In this document: positions 34,152 to 43,200 of the stretch, one piece after another
Position numbering within the stretch: position 1 is the stretch's first letter
How the letters are laid out: every line of letters begins with the position of its first letter
Origin: Actinoplanes sp. DH11
GTDB lineage: Bacteria > Actinomycetota > Actinomycetes > Mycobacteriales > Micromonosporaceae
DNA length: 64,000 bases
NCBI RefSeq assembly: GCF_020873875.1
Contig: NZ_JAHWGU010000013.1
Location: forward strand, 92,955 to 156,954
Direction of reading: 5' to 3'
Program-made: the position numbers and the translations under genes
Notes under the pieces: model-generated
What the model saw: only the letters and a program-made list of their open reading frames with translations
What the model was told of the DNA's origin: nothing
Database searches by the model: none

Positions 34152-34369
34152 GCATCCTTTCCGGAGTGTGGCCGGGTTCCGCGGCTGCGGAGAGGCGCCT
34201 GAGAGTACGACGCGGCAAAGCCCACCGCGGTGTGGCGATGGGCTGCTCTGTGGGAATGCTCATAGTGGTGGTTCGGCGGCCCCTTCCGCCAGCCCTGTTT
34301 GCGCTACCGGACCGCTACAACCGGTGGCGCGGGTTGGCAACGCGGGGCCGGGGTGCGATCGTTCATTTC

Positions 34370-36406
34370 GTGATCGACCCGTACCCATGGCTTGAAGATG
34401 TCGATGCGCCCGAGGCCCTGCGCTGGGTCGCGGAGCGGAACACGGAAACGCTCCAGGAGTGGGGCGACACCGAGTTCGCCCGGCTCAAGGATGCGGTACG
34501 GGAGGTCCTGGACAGCAAGGACCGGATCTCCTACCCGGGGTGGCGCGGCGACGGCTTCTACTACGATTTCTGGCGCGACGCCGACCACCCGCGGGGCCTG
34601 TGGCGGCGGACCCCTGCCGAACAGTTCCGCCAGGACGCGCCGAAATGGGACGTCCTGGTGGACGTGGACGCGCTGAACGCGGCCGAGGGCGAGAACTGGA
34701 CGTGGAGTGACGTCACGGTCCTGCGCGACGGGTACGACAGGTGCCTGATCAGCCTTTCCCGGGGCGGCGCGGACGCGGTCGTGGTGCGGGAGTTCAGCCT
34801 GCGTGACCGGGCGTTCGTGGCGGACGGGTTCGTGCTGGACGAGGCGAAGACCGATGTCAGCTGGCAGGACGCCGACCACATCTTCGTGGCGACGGACTTC
34901 GGGGACGGCTCGCTCACGTCCTCGGGGTACGCCCGCGTGGTGAAACGGTGGCGGCGGGGCACGCCCCTGTCCGAGGCGGAACTGATCTTCGAGGGGGATG
35001 CCGACGACGTCCTGGTCAGCGCCCACCACGATCAGACGGCCGGGCACGAGCGGACCTTCGTCACCAGGATGATCGACTTCTATCGCAGCGAGCACTGTCT
35101 GCTGCCGCCCGGCCCGTCAGCGCAGACCCCGTCGTCGCCTGCCGGGGCACTCGTCCGGATCGACATCCCGGACGACGCGAACTGCGACGTGCACCGGGAC
35201 TGGCTGCTGATCCGGCTGCGCTCGCCCTGGCTCGGGCACCCGGCCGGTGCGCTGCTCGCCACCGGGCTCGGCGACTTCCTGGCCGGGCGGCGAGACCTGA
35301 CCGTGCTGTTCGAGCCCGACGAGCGGACGTCGTTGCAGGCCTGGGCGTGGACGCGGAACCACCTGCTGCTGGTCACGATGACCGACGTGCGGACCCGCGT
35401 CGAGATCCTGACCCCGGACACATCCCGGTGGCGCCGCGAACCGGTGCCGGGGACGGCGGACTTCGCCTCCTCGTGGATCGTCGACACGGACCCGGACAAC
35501 GGTGACTCGTACCTCTTGGCCTCCGAAGGTTTTCTCCAACCGGCGACGCTGAGCCTCGGCACCGTCGGCGGCGGCCTCGATGTCCTCAAACAGGCGCCCG
35601 GGTTCTTCGACACCGCCGGGATGACGGTGCGGCAGCACTTCGCCGAGTCCGCCGACGGCACGCGGGTGCCGTACTTCGTGGTCGGCGGAACCCCCGGCGG
35701 CCCGGCACTGCTCTACGGGTACGGCGGGTTCGAGATCTCGCTGACACCCAGCTACAACGGGGTCACCGGGCGGGGCTGGCTGGCCCGGGGCGGCGCCTAC
35801 GTCGTCGCGAACATCCGCGGCGGCGGCGAGTACGGGCCCGCTTGGCATCGGGCCGCCCTGCGGGAGAACCGGGTCAAGGCGTACGAGGACTTCGCGGCCG
35901 TGGCCAAGGACCTGGTCGCCCGCGGCATCACCACACCGCAGCGCCTCGGGATCAACGGGGGCAGCAACGGCGGCCTGCTGATGGGCGTGATGCTGACCCG
36001 CTATCCGGAACTGTTCGGCGCGGTGGTCGCCTCGGTGCCGCTGCTCGACATGCGGCGGTACACGAAGCTGCTGGCCGGACGGTCCTGGATGGCCGAGTAC
36101 GGCGACCCGGACGACCCCGCCGACTGGGCGTACCTGCGGGAGTTCTCGCCGTACCAGAACGTCCACCCGGACCGGTCGTACCCGCCCGTCCTGTTGATCA
36201 CCTCGACCCGCGACGACCGGGTGCATCCGGGGCACGCCCGCAAGATGGCCGCCCTGTTGCGGGCGCAGGGGCACGAGGTGGCGTACTACGAGAACGTCGA
36301 GGGCGGGCACGGCGCGGCCGCCGACAACGAGCAGGCGGCAACGATCCGGGCGCTGACCCTCGAGTTCCTGTGGCGGAAGCTCAAAGGAGCTGACACCGGC
36401 GGCTGA
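34370..36406 (+). CDS. Prolyl oligopeptidase family (S9A) serine peptidase
   Basis: A 678-aa enzyme. The N-terminus VIDPYPWLEDVDAPEALRWV is the usual start of S9 oligopeptidases, so the GTG at 34370 is chosen over upstream in-frame starts. A beta-propeller of ~350 residues caps an alpha/beta-hydrolase domain whose triad is S532 (GGSNGG), D615 (TSTRDDRV) and H647 (GGHGAAAD). No signal peptide, so it is cytoplasmic and should cleave short peptides, commonly after proline. The propeller blocks large substrates. It is divergent from the transglycosylase gene. Confidence 0.85.
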   Translation: MIDPYPWLEDVDAPEALRWVAERNTETLQEWGDTEFARLKDAVREVLDSKDRISYPGWRGDGFYYDFWRDADHPRGLWRRTPAEQFRQDAPKWDVLVDVDALNAAEGENWTWSDVTVLRDGYDRCLISLSRGGADAVVVREFSLRDRAFVADGFVLDEAKTDVSWQDADHIFVATDFGDGSLTSSGYARVVKRWRRGTPLSEAELIFEGDADDVLVSAHHDQTAGHERTFVTRMIDFYRSEHCLLPPGPSAQTPSSPAGALVRIDIPDDANCDVHRDWLLIRLRSPWLGHPAGALLATGLGDFLAGRRDLTVLFEPDERTSLQAWAWTRNHLLLVTMTDVRTRVEILTPDTSRWRREPVPGTADFASSWIVDTDPDNGDSYLLASEGFLQPATLSLGTVGGGLDVLKQAPGFFDTAGMTVRQHFAESADGTRVPYFVVGGTPGGPALLYGYGGFEISLTPSYNGVTGRGWLARGGAYVVANIRGGGEYGPAWHRAALRENRVKAYEDFAAVAKDLVARGITTPQRLGINGGSNGGLLMGVMLTRYPELFGAVVASVPLLDMRRYTKLLAGRSWMAEYGDPDDPADWAYLREFSPYQNVHPDRSYPPVLLITSTRDDRVHPGHARKMAALLRAQGHEVAYYENVEGGHGAAADNEQAATIRALTLEFLWRKLKGADTGG

Positions 36407-36509
36407 CATCGGCGGTCCGTGCGGTCCCCGGAAAGCGGCATCCGGCGCGATCGGCCGCCGCCCGTCAGCGCGAAGATCATGCTGAGGCGATGCATCCTCA
36501 GGAGAACTC

Positions 36510-37118
36510 ATGCCGCGGCTGAACTGGCTCGCCGACGAACTGCGCCGCGCCGGCTTGCGGGTCGTCGAGGTCGACGGCTGGGAACAGCGCGGCAACATCG
36601 ATTTCCGTCCGGCCGGCGTCACCTGGCACGCCACCGCGGGCTCCCGGGCGGCGACGGCGCAGACCGAGGTCCGCGTCATCCTGCGCGGCTCCACCTCGGC
36701 GCCGCCTCCGATCGCCCAGCTGATGATCTTCCGGGACGGCGTGATCTACGTCTGTGCGGCCGGTCGTTGCAACCACAACAAGGTCGGCTGGGCCGGCCCC
36801 AACCGGGGACTGGGCAACACCAGGCTGCTCGGCATCGAGATGGCGAACGACAACCGCGGCGAACCGTGGCCCGCCGTCCAGCTGACCGCGGCCCGCCGCG
36901 CCACCGCCGCGATCATGCGCAAGCTCCGGGCCGACCCGGCGAAGCGGCTCGCCGGCCATTACGAACACCAGCCCTTCGGCCGCCGGCCATCCGGTGAGAC
37001 CAGCACCAAGACCGACCCGGTCGGCATCAACATGCGACAGGAACGGGTCCGGGTGGCCGGCCTGATGAGAAAGGCCGGGCCGGCGCGCACCCTGGAGGTC
37101 ATGAGCTCTCCGGTATGA
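36510..37118 (+). CDS. N-acetylmuramoyl-L-alanine amidase (Amidase_2/PGRP fold)
   Basis: A 202-aa protein preceded by CAGGAG. VTWHATAGSRAATAQTEV supplies the first zinc-binding His, PPIAQLMIFRDGVIYVCAAG and KVGWAGPNRGLGNTRLLGIE the core of the fold, and GHYEHQPFGRRPSGETSTKTD the second His and the KxD region. It hydrolyses the amide between MurNAc and the stem peptide. No signal peptide is seen, so it is either released by another route or is a phage/inducible-lysis type enzyme. Its last 20 bases overlap the convergent gene. Confidence 0.8.
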   Translation: MPRLNWLADELRRAGLRVVEVDGWEQRGNIDFRPAGVTWHATAGSRAATAQTEVRVILRGSTSAPPPIAQLMIFRDGVIYVCAAGRCNHNKVGWAGPNRGLGNTRLLGIEMANDNRGEPWPAVQLTAARRATAAIMRKLRADPAKRLAGHYEHQPFGRRPSGETSTKTDPVGINMRQERVRVAGLMRKAGPARTLEVMSSPV

Positions 37119-38391
37119 CGGTGTGGGTGATCAGCGGCCGGCCCCGGAGCGCCAGCAGCTCGTTCGCCAGGGACACGATGGACAGCGGGTGCGGCGTGCC
37201 ACGCACCTCGAGACCTGCCGCCAGCAGGCCATCCGGCACCGCACCCGCATCCAGCAACAGCCGCCACTCCTGCGTGCCGAGCGACAGGAACTCCAGGCCG
37301 GGCAGTCCCGTGACCTCCAGCGGGTCCGCGAGGGTGCCCAGGTGGGCGGACAGCGTGCGCAGACGCGGCAGGCCGGCCACCGGGGCGAGGCTGAACGGCC
37401 CCGTCTGCGACACCCCGATGTCGAGCACCTCGAGCCGCGGATCGACGGCCGCTTCGACGCTGCGCAACATGCGAGCGTTGACCCGCGCCACCAGCGGCAT
37501 CTCGTCGACGAACCCGTCGCCGTCGCCGTCGCCGTCGTCCCGCCGGCCCAGCACCAGGTCGGTGAGCGAATCGGCGACGAGCGAGGCGCCCACGTTCTCC
37601 TCGTGCGAGATGAAGATGACCTGCCCGACATGGCCTCCCGGCCCCGGGGTCAGGTCGACGGCGAACCAGTCACCGCCACCGCTGTCACCGAACACGATCC
37701 AGCCCGGTGATCCGACCAGCCCCTGCACGGCGGCGTCCGGCGGGGTACTCACCGCCTCGTCCGCCGCGAAGTCCCACTCGCAGGGCCGGCTCGCCGCGTC
37801 CGCCACGAACACCGCGCGCAACGGGTACAGCTCGCAGCCGATCGCCTCGTCCGGCGCCGTCTCCCCGGCCACCCGGTAGACGGCTCTGAGTTCCTCCGGC
37901 AACGGGACACCCAGCCGTACCTCCGCCGCGGCGATCTCGCTCTCACTCGCGCCCGCCGCACCCGGCAGCCGCTCCCGCAGCGTGCGTTCCAGTAGCGCCA
38001 CATCGGCCGACGCCGCCGGCACCGCATCGGCCACCGGCGTGGGCAGGCGGCGCCACGGCTCCGGCACGGCGCCGTCGACCAGGACAAGCGAGCGAGGGTA
38101 CGGCCCGCGGCCGCCGTCCACCGCCGCACTGTGCTCGATCAGATGGAACCCGGCCCCGTCCAGCACGAACGCGACGTCATCGCGCCCGTCCGCCACGAGC
38201 CCTTCCTGCACCCGCTGGACGGCGTCGAACTCCGCTCGCCAGTCGTCCTCCTGGAACGCCTGCCCCGGTGGCGGATCCGCCCGGGGCACCGGAACACTCC
38301 ACGACCCACGGCCGACGTGTCCCGCCACATGCCCACCGGCGCCGAGAACACCCGCATTGCCGGCGCGCATCAGGCGCAGCAGCGGCCCCAC
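37099..38391 (-). CDS. SUKH (SMI1/KNR4) domain protein
   Basis: A ~430-aa protein with a SUKH-type segment in the middle: SESEIAAAEVRLGVPLPEEL, RAVYRVAGETAPDEAI, VQGLVGSPGWIVFGDSGGGD, AVDLTPGPGGHVGQVIF. SUKH domains are frequent immunity modules against polymorphic nuclease toxins. The C-terminal ~150 residues contain leucine-rich-repeat-like strands (PRLEVLDIGVS, LPRLRTLSAHLGTL, LPGLEFLSLG). A GDGDGDG run marks the junction. It lies on the same strand 217 bases after a toxin-immunity pair, so it may be a second immunity gene. The true start is uncertain. Confidence 0.65.
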   Translation of the reverse strand: MGPLLRLMRAGNAGVLGAGGHVAGHVGRGSWSVPVPRADPPPGQAFQEDDWRAEFDAVQRVQEGLVADGRDDVAFVLDGAGFHLIEHSAAVDGGRGPYPRSLVLVDGAVPEPWRRLPTPVADAVPAASADVALLERTLRERLPGAAGASESEIAAAEVRLGVPLPEELRAVYRVAGETAPDEAIGCELYPLRAVFVADAASRPCEWDFAADEAVSTPPDAAVQGLVGSPGWIVFGDSGGGDWFAVDLTPGPGGHVGQVIFISHEENVGASLVADSLTDLVLGRRDDGDGDGDGFVDEMPLVARVNARMLRSVEAAVDPRLEVLDIGVSQTGPFSLAPVAGLPRLRTLSAHLGTLADPLEVTGLPGLEFLSLGTQEWRLLLDAGAVPDGLLAAGLEVRGTPHPLSIVSLANELLALRGRPLITHTVIPESS

Positions 38392-38607
38392 GTGCTGATC
38401 TCACGGATCGAGCCCACCGATTCCCCATCCGTCACACGCCGGGTGAGACCTCGCACCGGTCGACAATGGAGCGAGTATCGCGGAGCCCTACGACATTTTC
38501 CTATGGCCGAGGTGCGGGCATGCTCGGAGCGATCATGCGGCCTTTCGCCGCCCGGGCGGACACGCGGCCCCGTATGCCGGAGCTTGCGGTAGTCGCTGCG
38601 TGGCGGG
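38392..38607. other. Intergenic stretch with no supported gene
   Basis: 216 bases between the SUKH gene start and the immunity gene stop. No coding frame with good bias; probably holds the SUKH gene promoter on the minus strand. Confidence 0.35.
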
Positions 38608-38946
38608 TCAGTGAAAGTGTGCGTGCGCTGTCTTCGGTGGTTCGCCGGACCGGGCATGAGCGCGCAGGATCGAAGCCGCCACCTGCGCCAGCAGCCTTCG
38701 GTCGACATCGTCGGCGGAGCCTGTCGTCGCACCGCTCACCGCGTCGATGAGCAGGTCGCCCAGCACGTTGCCGCTCGGATCTGCCGGGCGGAAGCGTCGC
38801 GTCTCAGGATCGAACGTCACGAATCCGGACGGGCCGTTCCCATGATCGGCCTCCCAGCGGTACAGCACACCGCCGGGCACGGGACGTTCCGCCCAGATGC
38901 CGATGGATGCGGCCACTACGCCTCCCGGCGGATCGATCGGGCTCAT
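38608..38946 (-). CDS. Probable immunity protein of the second WXG100 toxin
   Basis: A 112-aa protein, MSPIDPPGGVVAASIGIWAE, with GVLYRWEADHGNGPSGFVTF and a helical C-terminus. The start overlaps the toxin stop by ATGA. No family is recognised. It resembles small immunity proteins in size and linkage and is unlike the immunity candidate at 25151-25477, as expected since the two toxin C-termini differ. Confidence 0.55.
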   Translation of the reverse strand: MSPIDPPGGVVAASIGIWAERPVPGGVLYRWEADHGNGPSGFVTFDPETRRFRPADPSGNVLGDLLIDAVSGATTGSADDVDRRLLAQVAASILRAHARSGEPPKTAHAHFH

Positions 38947-40142
38947 GGCTTGTACCGATAGCCGAGGCCGTCGGTAGCTGCCGCCTCAGGATCCCACGTG
39001 AAGCCGGCATTGAGGGTGGCGGCGTGCGCTCTGCGATAACTCGGGTCGCCGGTGCGAGCCATGTACTCGGCCTCGAAGCGCTCGTGCTTCAACAGGTCGA
39101 TGTCGGCGGGATGCGGCTCCCCTGCGGCCAATCGGTGCCATGCCTCGGCGATGCGTGGATTGGCGTCGAACCTGCCCATCTCACCGTCCGAGTACGAGTC
39201 GAGGAGGTGCTCCTCCCGGAAGAGATGACTCTTGATGCGTACGACGTCATCCGCCGTGAAGCCGTGTCCGGCGGCTGTGCGGGCGATAGCGGGGAGTTCC
39301 TCGTCGGCAGCCCGGATTGCGTCGTACGCCTCGTCCGCCCACCGCACCTCGTAGTCCATGTTGTTGCGTGGCGGCCGGACCTCGCCGCCGGTCTGGCGGC
39401 TCCGTCCATGCGAGGGAGTGCCGGCGGGCTGGGTGCGGGCGAGGCGCTGAGCGGATCGTTCCAACCGGCGGAAGGTGTCGAACAGCCCGCTGAGCCTGGC
39501 TCCCAGCCGGCGCAGACTGTTCAGCAGCGCCCGGACGAAGCCCTGGATCCGATGGGCCCAGTTGAGTACCAGTGCGGTCACCTGGCTGATCACCAGAGGA
39601 CTCGCCACACCCAGCGTCAGCCCTTCGACGGCCAGCCACTGCGGCAACCGGGCGGCCAGGGTGCCGACGAACTCGGCGAGCAGGTCGCGGACGATCTCGC
39701 GCACCGAAGCCACCAGCAGGCCGGCCCCTTCGACGGCGTACGAGACACCGCGGGCCGCCTCCGCGACGCCCGCCAGCATCTCCAGGTGCTGGTCGGCGTG
39801 CCGGCGATAGGCATCACCGGACGCACCGTGCCAGCCGGACACGTCGGTGCCGAGGCGGATCGCGTAGTCGTGACCGGTCCGCTCTGTGGTCGCGGCAATC
39901 CCGGACCAGGTGGCGGCGTGCGCGGCGACCTCGTCGGCGTTCCCCGTCAGTTGGTCCAGGGCATCCTTCAGTGGCCTGACATGCTCCAGCAGCCACGACA
40001 CGCCCCAGGCCACCAGTCCACCGAGCGGGTCGATGGCGAGGGACAGCATGTCGAGTGTCGTGCCGGCTCCGGTGAGGGCCGGGTCGACCCAGCTGTTGTC
40101 GCGGATGCCGCTGACAATGCCGGCGACCGCCGTGGGCGGCAT
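38943..40142 (-). CDS. WXG100-domain polymorphic toxin with uncharacterised C-terminus
   Basis: A 399-aa protein. Residues 1-225 are the same WXG100-like domain as in the toxin at 23952-25148 (SGIRDNSWVD, W104-H-G106, SYAVEGAGLLVASVREIVRD, LAARLPQWLAVEGLTLGVAS). After a short linker the last ~135 residues are new: MDYEVRWADEAYDAIRAADE, VVRIKSHLFREEHLLDSYSD, and DIDLLKHERFEAEYMAR, where HERFE could bind metal. I do not recognise this toxin domain. The ATG follows the upstream gene's stop by one base (TGACATG). Confidence 0.7.
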   Translation of the reverse strand: MPPTAVAGIVSGIRDNSWVDPALTGAGTTLDMLSLAIDPLGGLVAWGVSWLLEHVRPLKDALDQLTGNADEVAAHAATWSGIAATTERTGHDYAIRLGTDVSGWHGASGDAYRRHADQHLEMLAGVAEAARGVSYAVEGAGLLVASVREIVRDLLAEFVGTLAARLPQWLAVEGLTLGVASPLVISQVTALVLNWAHRIQGFVRALLNSLRRLGARLSGLFDTFRRLERSAQRLARTQPAGTPSHGRSRQTGGEVRPPRNNMDYEVRWADEAYDAIRAADEELPAIARTAAGHGFTADDVVRIKSHLFREEHLLDSYSDGEMGRFDANPRIAEAWHRLAAGEPHPADIDLLKHERFEAEYMARTGDPSYRRAHAATLNAGFTWDPEAAATDGLGYRYKP

Positions 40143-40143
40143 G

Positions 40144-41286
40144 TCAGGAGGTTTGGGTGAGTATGTCGTTGGTGATCTTCTGTACCTCGCCGCGGTCCTT
40201 CGGTGGTGCTGTCGCGGCCACCCCCACCTGCCACGTCAAGGTGTCCGCCGGGCCGAAGAAGTGGTCCAGTTCCAGTTCGTAGCGGTTGCTCTCGACGCCG
40301 TCCCGGACGTTCGTTGTGTTGTCCACTCTGCTGGGCTCGGCGCTGAACCAGTCGGCGGTCATCCGGGTGGTTCGGGCGGTGTCGCAGGGGGCCGGGCAGG
40401 AGCGCAGCAGGACGCCTGCGCGTTTGCCGGGGTTGGTCTTGTCGGCGCAGATGTGGGCTTCGGCGTCGGGGATGTCGACGCGGGCGGGGAGGCAACCCCA
40501 GCCGGCCGGGGTGCGGAAGGCGAACGGCCATCGGGGGAAGCGCACGGTGGCGGTCTTCTCGGTGGCGGCGAAGCCGCTGCCCAGGACGGTGCGGGCGGGG
40601 GCGTCGGCGCGCAGGGCGGGTTCCTCCCCGGTACGGGCCGGCGGGGTGGGGCGGGCCGGCAGGGTGGGCAGAGCCGGCAGGGTGGGCAGGGTGGGTATGG
40701 CGCGGCCGGTGGGGGTTGTCCAGTTCGGTAGGGCCGTGCGGGGTTCGGCGGAGGCGGCGACTATCGCGTTGCCGACGGCGCAGAAGGCGAGCAGCAGCAG
40801 GACCGCCAGCATGATGACGGTGACGGCCAGGCCGGGGTGTTTCTGCGGTGGGGCGCCGAGGGCGCCGCGCAGGTAGGCGACCAGCGGGGCCCGGTATTCC
40901 ACGGGCAGGGTCTGGCCGGGCGCCACGGTGACGTCCAGGTCGGCTTTGCCGATCCGGCGGGGGAAGACGTACGGCACGTGGACGTGCACGTGGTGCCGGC
41001 CGGGCGCCACCGGCAGCACGACGGGGCGTTTCCAGCCGGCCGGCACGATGTGGCCGTCGACCGCCAGCACCGGGGTGCAGAAGCCGAGGAGGAAAGCGAG
41101 CGGCGAATACCGCAGCGTGACCGCGACAGCGGCCGGAGCCGGGACGGTAAAAGCGGAAGCGGCAGCAAAAGCAGGAGGGGGAACGGGAACGCGGGCGGAA
41201 GCGAAAACGGAAGTAGGTGCGGGGGGAAAGGCGGACGGCGGTGCTGACGTGGCAGGCGTATACGGCTGCCAATGCTGCTCGTACAT
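40144..41286 (-). CDS. Membrane protein linked to the second toxin cassette
   Basis: A 380-aa protein. The first ~55 residues are Pro/Ala/Val-rich and low complexity. One strong membrane helix lies at about 152-172 (GLAVTVIMLAVLLLLAFCAV). A beta-rich region (60-130) precedes it, and the extracytoplasmic C-terminus begins with PTLPTLPALPTLPARPTPPA repeats and includes GWGCLPARVDIPD with several Cys. Directly coupled to the toxin, it may aid export or display of the WXG100 protein. No equivalent stands beside the first toxin. Confidence 0.55.
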   Translation of the reverse strand: MYEQHWQPYTPATSAPPSAFPPAPTSVFASARVPVPPPAFAAASAFTVPAPAAVAVTLRYSPLAFLLGFCTPVLAVDGHIVPAGWKRPVVLPVAPGRHHVHVHVPYVFPRRIGKADLDVTVAPGQTLPVEYRAPLVAYLRGALGAPPQKHPGLAVTVIMLAVLLLLAFCAVGNAIVAASAEPRTALPNWTTPTGRAIPTLPTLPALPTLPARPTPPARTGEEPALRADAPARTVLGSGFAATEKTATVRFPRWPFAFRTPAGWGCLPARVDIPDAEAHICADKTNPGKRAGVLLRSCPAPCDTARTTRMTADWFSAEPSRVDNTTNVRDGVESNRYELELDHFFGPADTLTWQVGVAATAPPKDRGEVQKITNDILTQTS

Positions 41287-41402
41287 TGCGGCCTCTCTCC
41301 GGCGAAGGTGGCATCCCTGCCTGGAGAAACCGCACTACCGGCCGCTCAGTTCGACCGTCACCGACATTGAACTTCATCGGCGCCGCGGTGGTATTTCAAG
41401 GG

Positions 41403-41430
41403 CCCGCCGGGTCGTGGCCGACCCGGCGGG
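41403..41430 (-). terminator. Terminator of the glpK-glpD operon
   Basis: CCCGCCGGGTCG, loop TGGC, CGACCCGGCGGG is a perfect 12-bp stem starting 9 bases after the glpD stop on the minus strand. No T run. Confidence 0.8.
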
Positions 41431-41438
41431 AGGATGGT

Positions 41439-43151
41439 TCAGGCGGCGGAGGCCGCGAGGGGGAGGTTGCGCCGGGTGGCGTCCGCGGTGACGTCGTCCG
41501 GCTGTTCCTGGGCGGCCAGTTCGGCGACGACCGCCGCCTCGTACCGGGCGATCTCGCGCTCGGTCTGTTCCGGGGTCCAGCCGAGCGGGCCGGCGATGAG
41601 CAGGGCGGCGGTCCGGGCCGCGGCGACGCCGCGGTCGGCGGTTTCGATGGAGATGCGGGTACGGCGGACCAGGACGTCCTCCAGGTGCCGGGCGCCTTCG
41701 TGAGTGACCGCGTACACGATCTCCGCGGCCAGGTGGTCGGGTGCGCCGGTGAGCGGTTCGCCGAGTGCCGGGTCCGCCTCGATCATGGTGAGCAGCTCGT
41801 CGGCCAGGGTGCCGTAGCGGCGCAGCAGGTGTTCGATGCGGGACACGTGCACGCCGGCGCGGCGGGCCAGTTGGGCACGGCGGTTCCAGGCGGCCCGGTA
41901 CCCGTCGGCACCGAGCAGCGGGACCTGGTCGGTGCAGGAGGCCGGTACCCGGGTGTCGAGGTCGCGGGCCGCGGCGTCCACCGCGTCCTTGGCCATCACC
42001 CGGTACGTCGTGTACTTGCCGCCGGCGACCACGACCAGCCCCGGCACCGGGTTGCCGACGGCGTGCTCCCGGGAGAGTTTCGCGGTGGTCGACGCCTCGG
42101 CCGACAGCAGCGGGCGCAGACCGGCGTAGACGCCCTGCACGTCGTCGCGGGTCAGCGGGGTCGCCAGCACCTTGTTGACCTCGGCGAGCACGTAGTCGAC
42201 GTCGTGACCGGACGCGGCCGGCTCCGCCTTGTCCAGGTCCCACGGTGTGTCGGTGGTTCCGATGATCCAGTGCCGGTCCCACGGGATGACGAACAGGACG
42301 CTTGTCGCCGTACGCAGGATCATGCCGGTGCGGGCGGAGATCCGGTCGCGCGGCACCACCAGGTGGATGCCCTTGCTTGCGGCGATCTTGAACTGTCCCC
42401 GCTCGCCGGCGAGCATCGCCTGGCTGTCGCCGGTCCACACGCCTGTGGCGTTGATGACCGTGCGGGCGCGGATGTCGAACTCGGCGCCGGACTCGACGTC
42501 CCGGGCCCGGACACCGACGACCCGGCGGCCCTCGCGGAGGAAGCCGATCATCTCGGTCCGCGGGGCCACGTGCGCGCCGTGCGCGGCGGCGGTCCGGACC
42601 AGGAACATGGTGTGCCGCGCGTCGTCGACCTGAGCGTCGTAGTAGCGGATCGCGCCGATGAGCGATTCCGGGCGCAGCGAGGGGAACGCCTTGAGCGCCT
42701 CCATCCGGGACAGGTGCCGGTGCCGGGGGAGGCCGGTGTTGCCGCCGGACAGGGCCAGGGTGTCGTAGAGGGCCACGCCGGCGCCCAGGTAGAGCCGCTC
42801 CCAGGCCCGGTGCTGGAGCGGGAGCAGGAACGGCACCGGCCGGACCAGGTGCGGCGCGAGTTTCTGGATCAGCAGGCCGCGTTCTCGCAGGGCCTCACGG
42901 ACCAGGGAGAAGTCGAGCATCTCCAGGTAGCGCAGGCCGCCGTGGATCAGCTTGCTGGACCGGCTGGAGGTGCCGCTGGCGAAATCCCGGGCCTCGATCA
43001 GGCCGACGGAGAGCCCGCGGGTCGCGGCGTCCAGGGCGGCCCCGGCGCCGACCACGCCGGCGCCGACGACCAGCACGTCGATCTCGTCGCCGGTGGACAG
43101 GGCGGCCAGCGCCGCGGCACGAGCCTTCGGCGACATCACTCCGGTGTTCAT
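41439..43151 (-). CDS. glpD: Aerobic glycerol-3-phosphate dehydrogenase
   Basis: A 570-aa FAD enzyme that oxidises glycerol-3-phosphate to dihydroxyacetone phosphate and passes electrons to the quinone pool. The dinucleotide-binding start DVLVVGAGVVGAGAALDAAT and the GlpD blocks SSRSSKLIHGGLRYLEMLDF, GTTDTPWDLDKAEP and VVAGGKYTTYRVMAKDAVDA are all present; the C-terminal ~130 residues form the usual helical cap. Length is normal. GAGGAAAT precedes the ATG. It follows glpK by 49 bases and ends in a strong hairpin. Confidence 0.95.
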   Translation of the reverse strand: MNTGVMSPKARAAALAALSTGDEIDVLVVGAGVVGAGAALDAATRGLSVGLIEARDFASGTSSRSSKLIHGGLRYLEMLDFSLVREALRERGLLIQKLAPHLVRPVPFLLPLQHRAWERLYLGAGVALYDTLALSGGNTGLPRHRHLSRMEALKAFPSLRPESLIGAIRYYDAQVDDARHTMFLVRTAAAHGAHVAPRTEMIGFLREGRRVVGVRARDVESGAEFDIRARTVINATGVWTGDSQAMLAGERGQFKIAASKGIHLVVPRDRISARTGMILRTATSVLFVIPWDRHWIIGTTDTPWDLDKAEPAASGHDVDYVLAEVNKVLATPLTRDDVQGVYAGLRPLLSAEASTTAKLSREHAVGNPVPGLVVVAGGKYTTYRVMAKDAVDAAARDLDTRVPASCTDQVPLLGADGYRAAWNRRAQLARRAGVHVSRIEHLLRRYGTLADELLTMIEADPALGEPLTGAPDHLAAEIVYAVTHEGARHLEDVLVRRTRISIETADRGVAAARTAALLIAGPLGWTPEQTEREIARYEAAVVAELAAQEQPDDVTADATRRNLPLAASAA

Positions 43152-43200
43152 AGCAATTTCCTCTTTCGGCGAGACGATGGCCGTGAGTTCGGCGAGGCGG

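Noticed and set aside
34152..34369. c-di-AMP (ydaO-type) riboswitch upstream of the lysozyme-like gene
   Set aside because: Such genes often carry one in actinobacteria, but I could not find its conserved core sequence blocks here.
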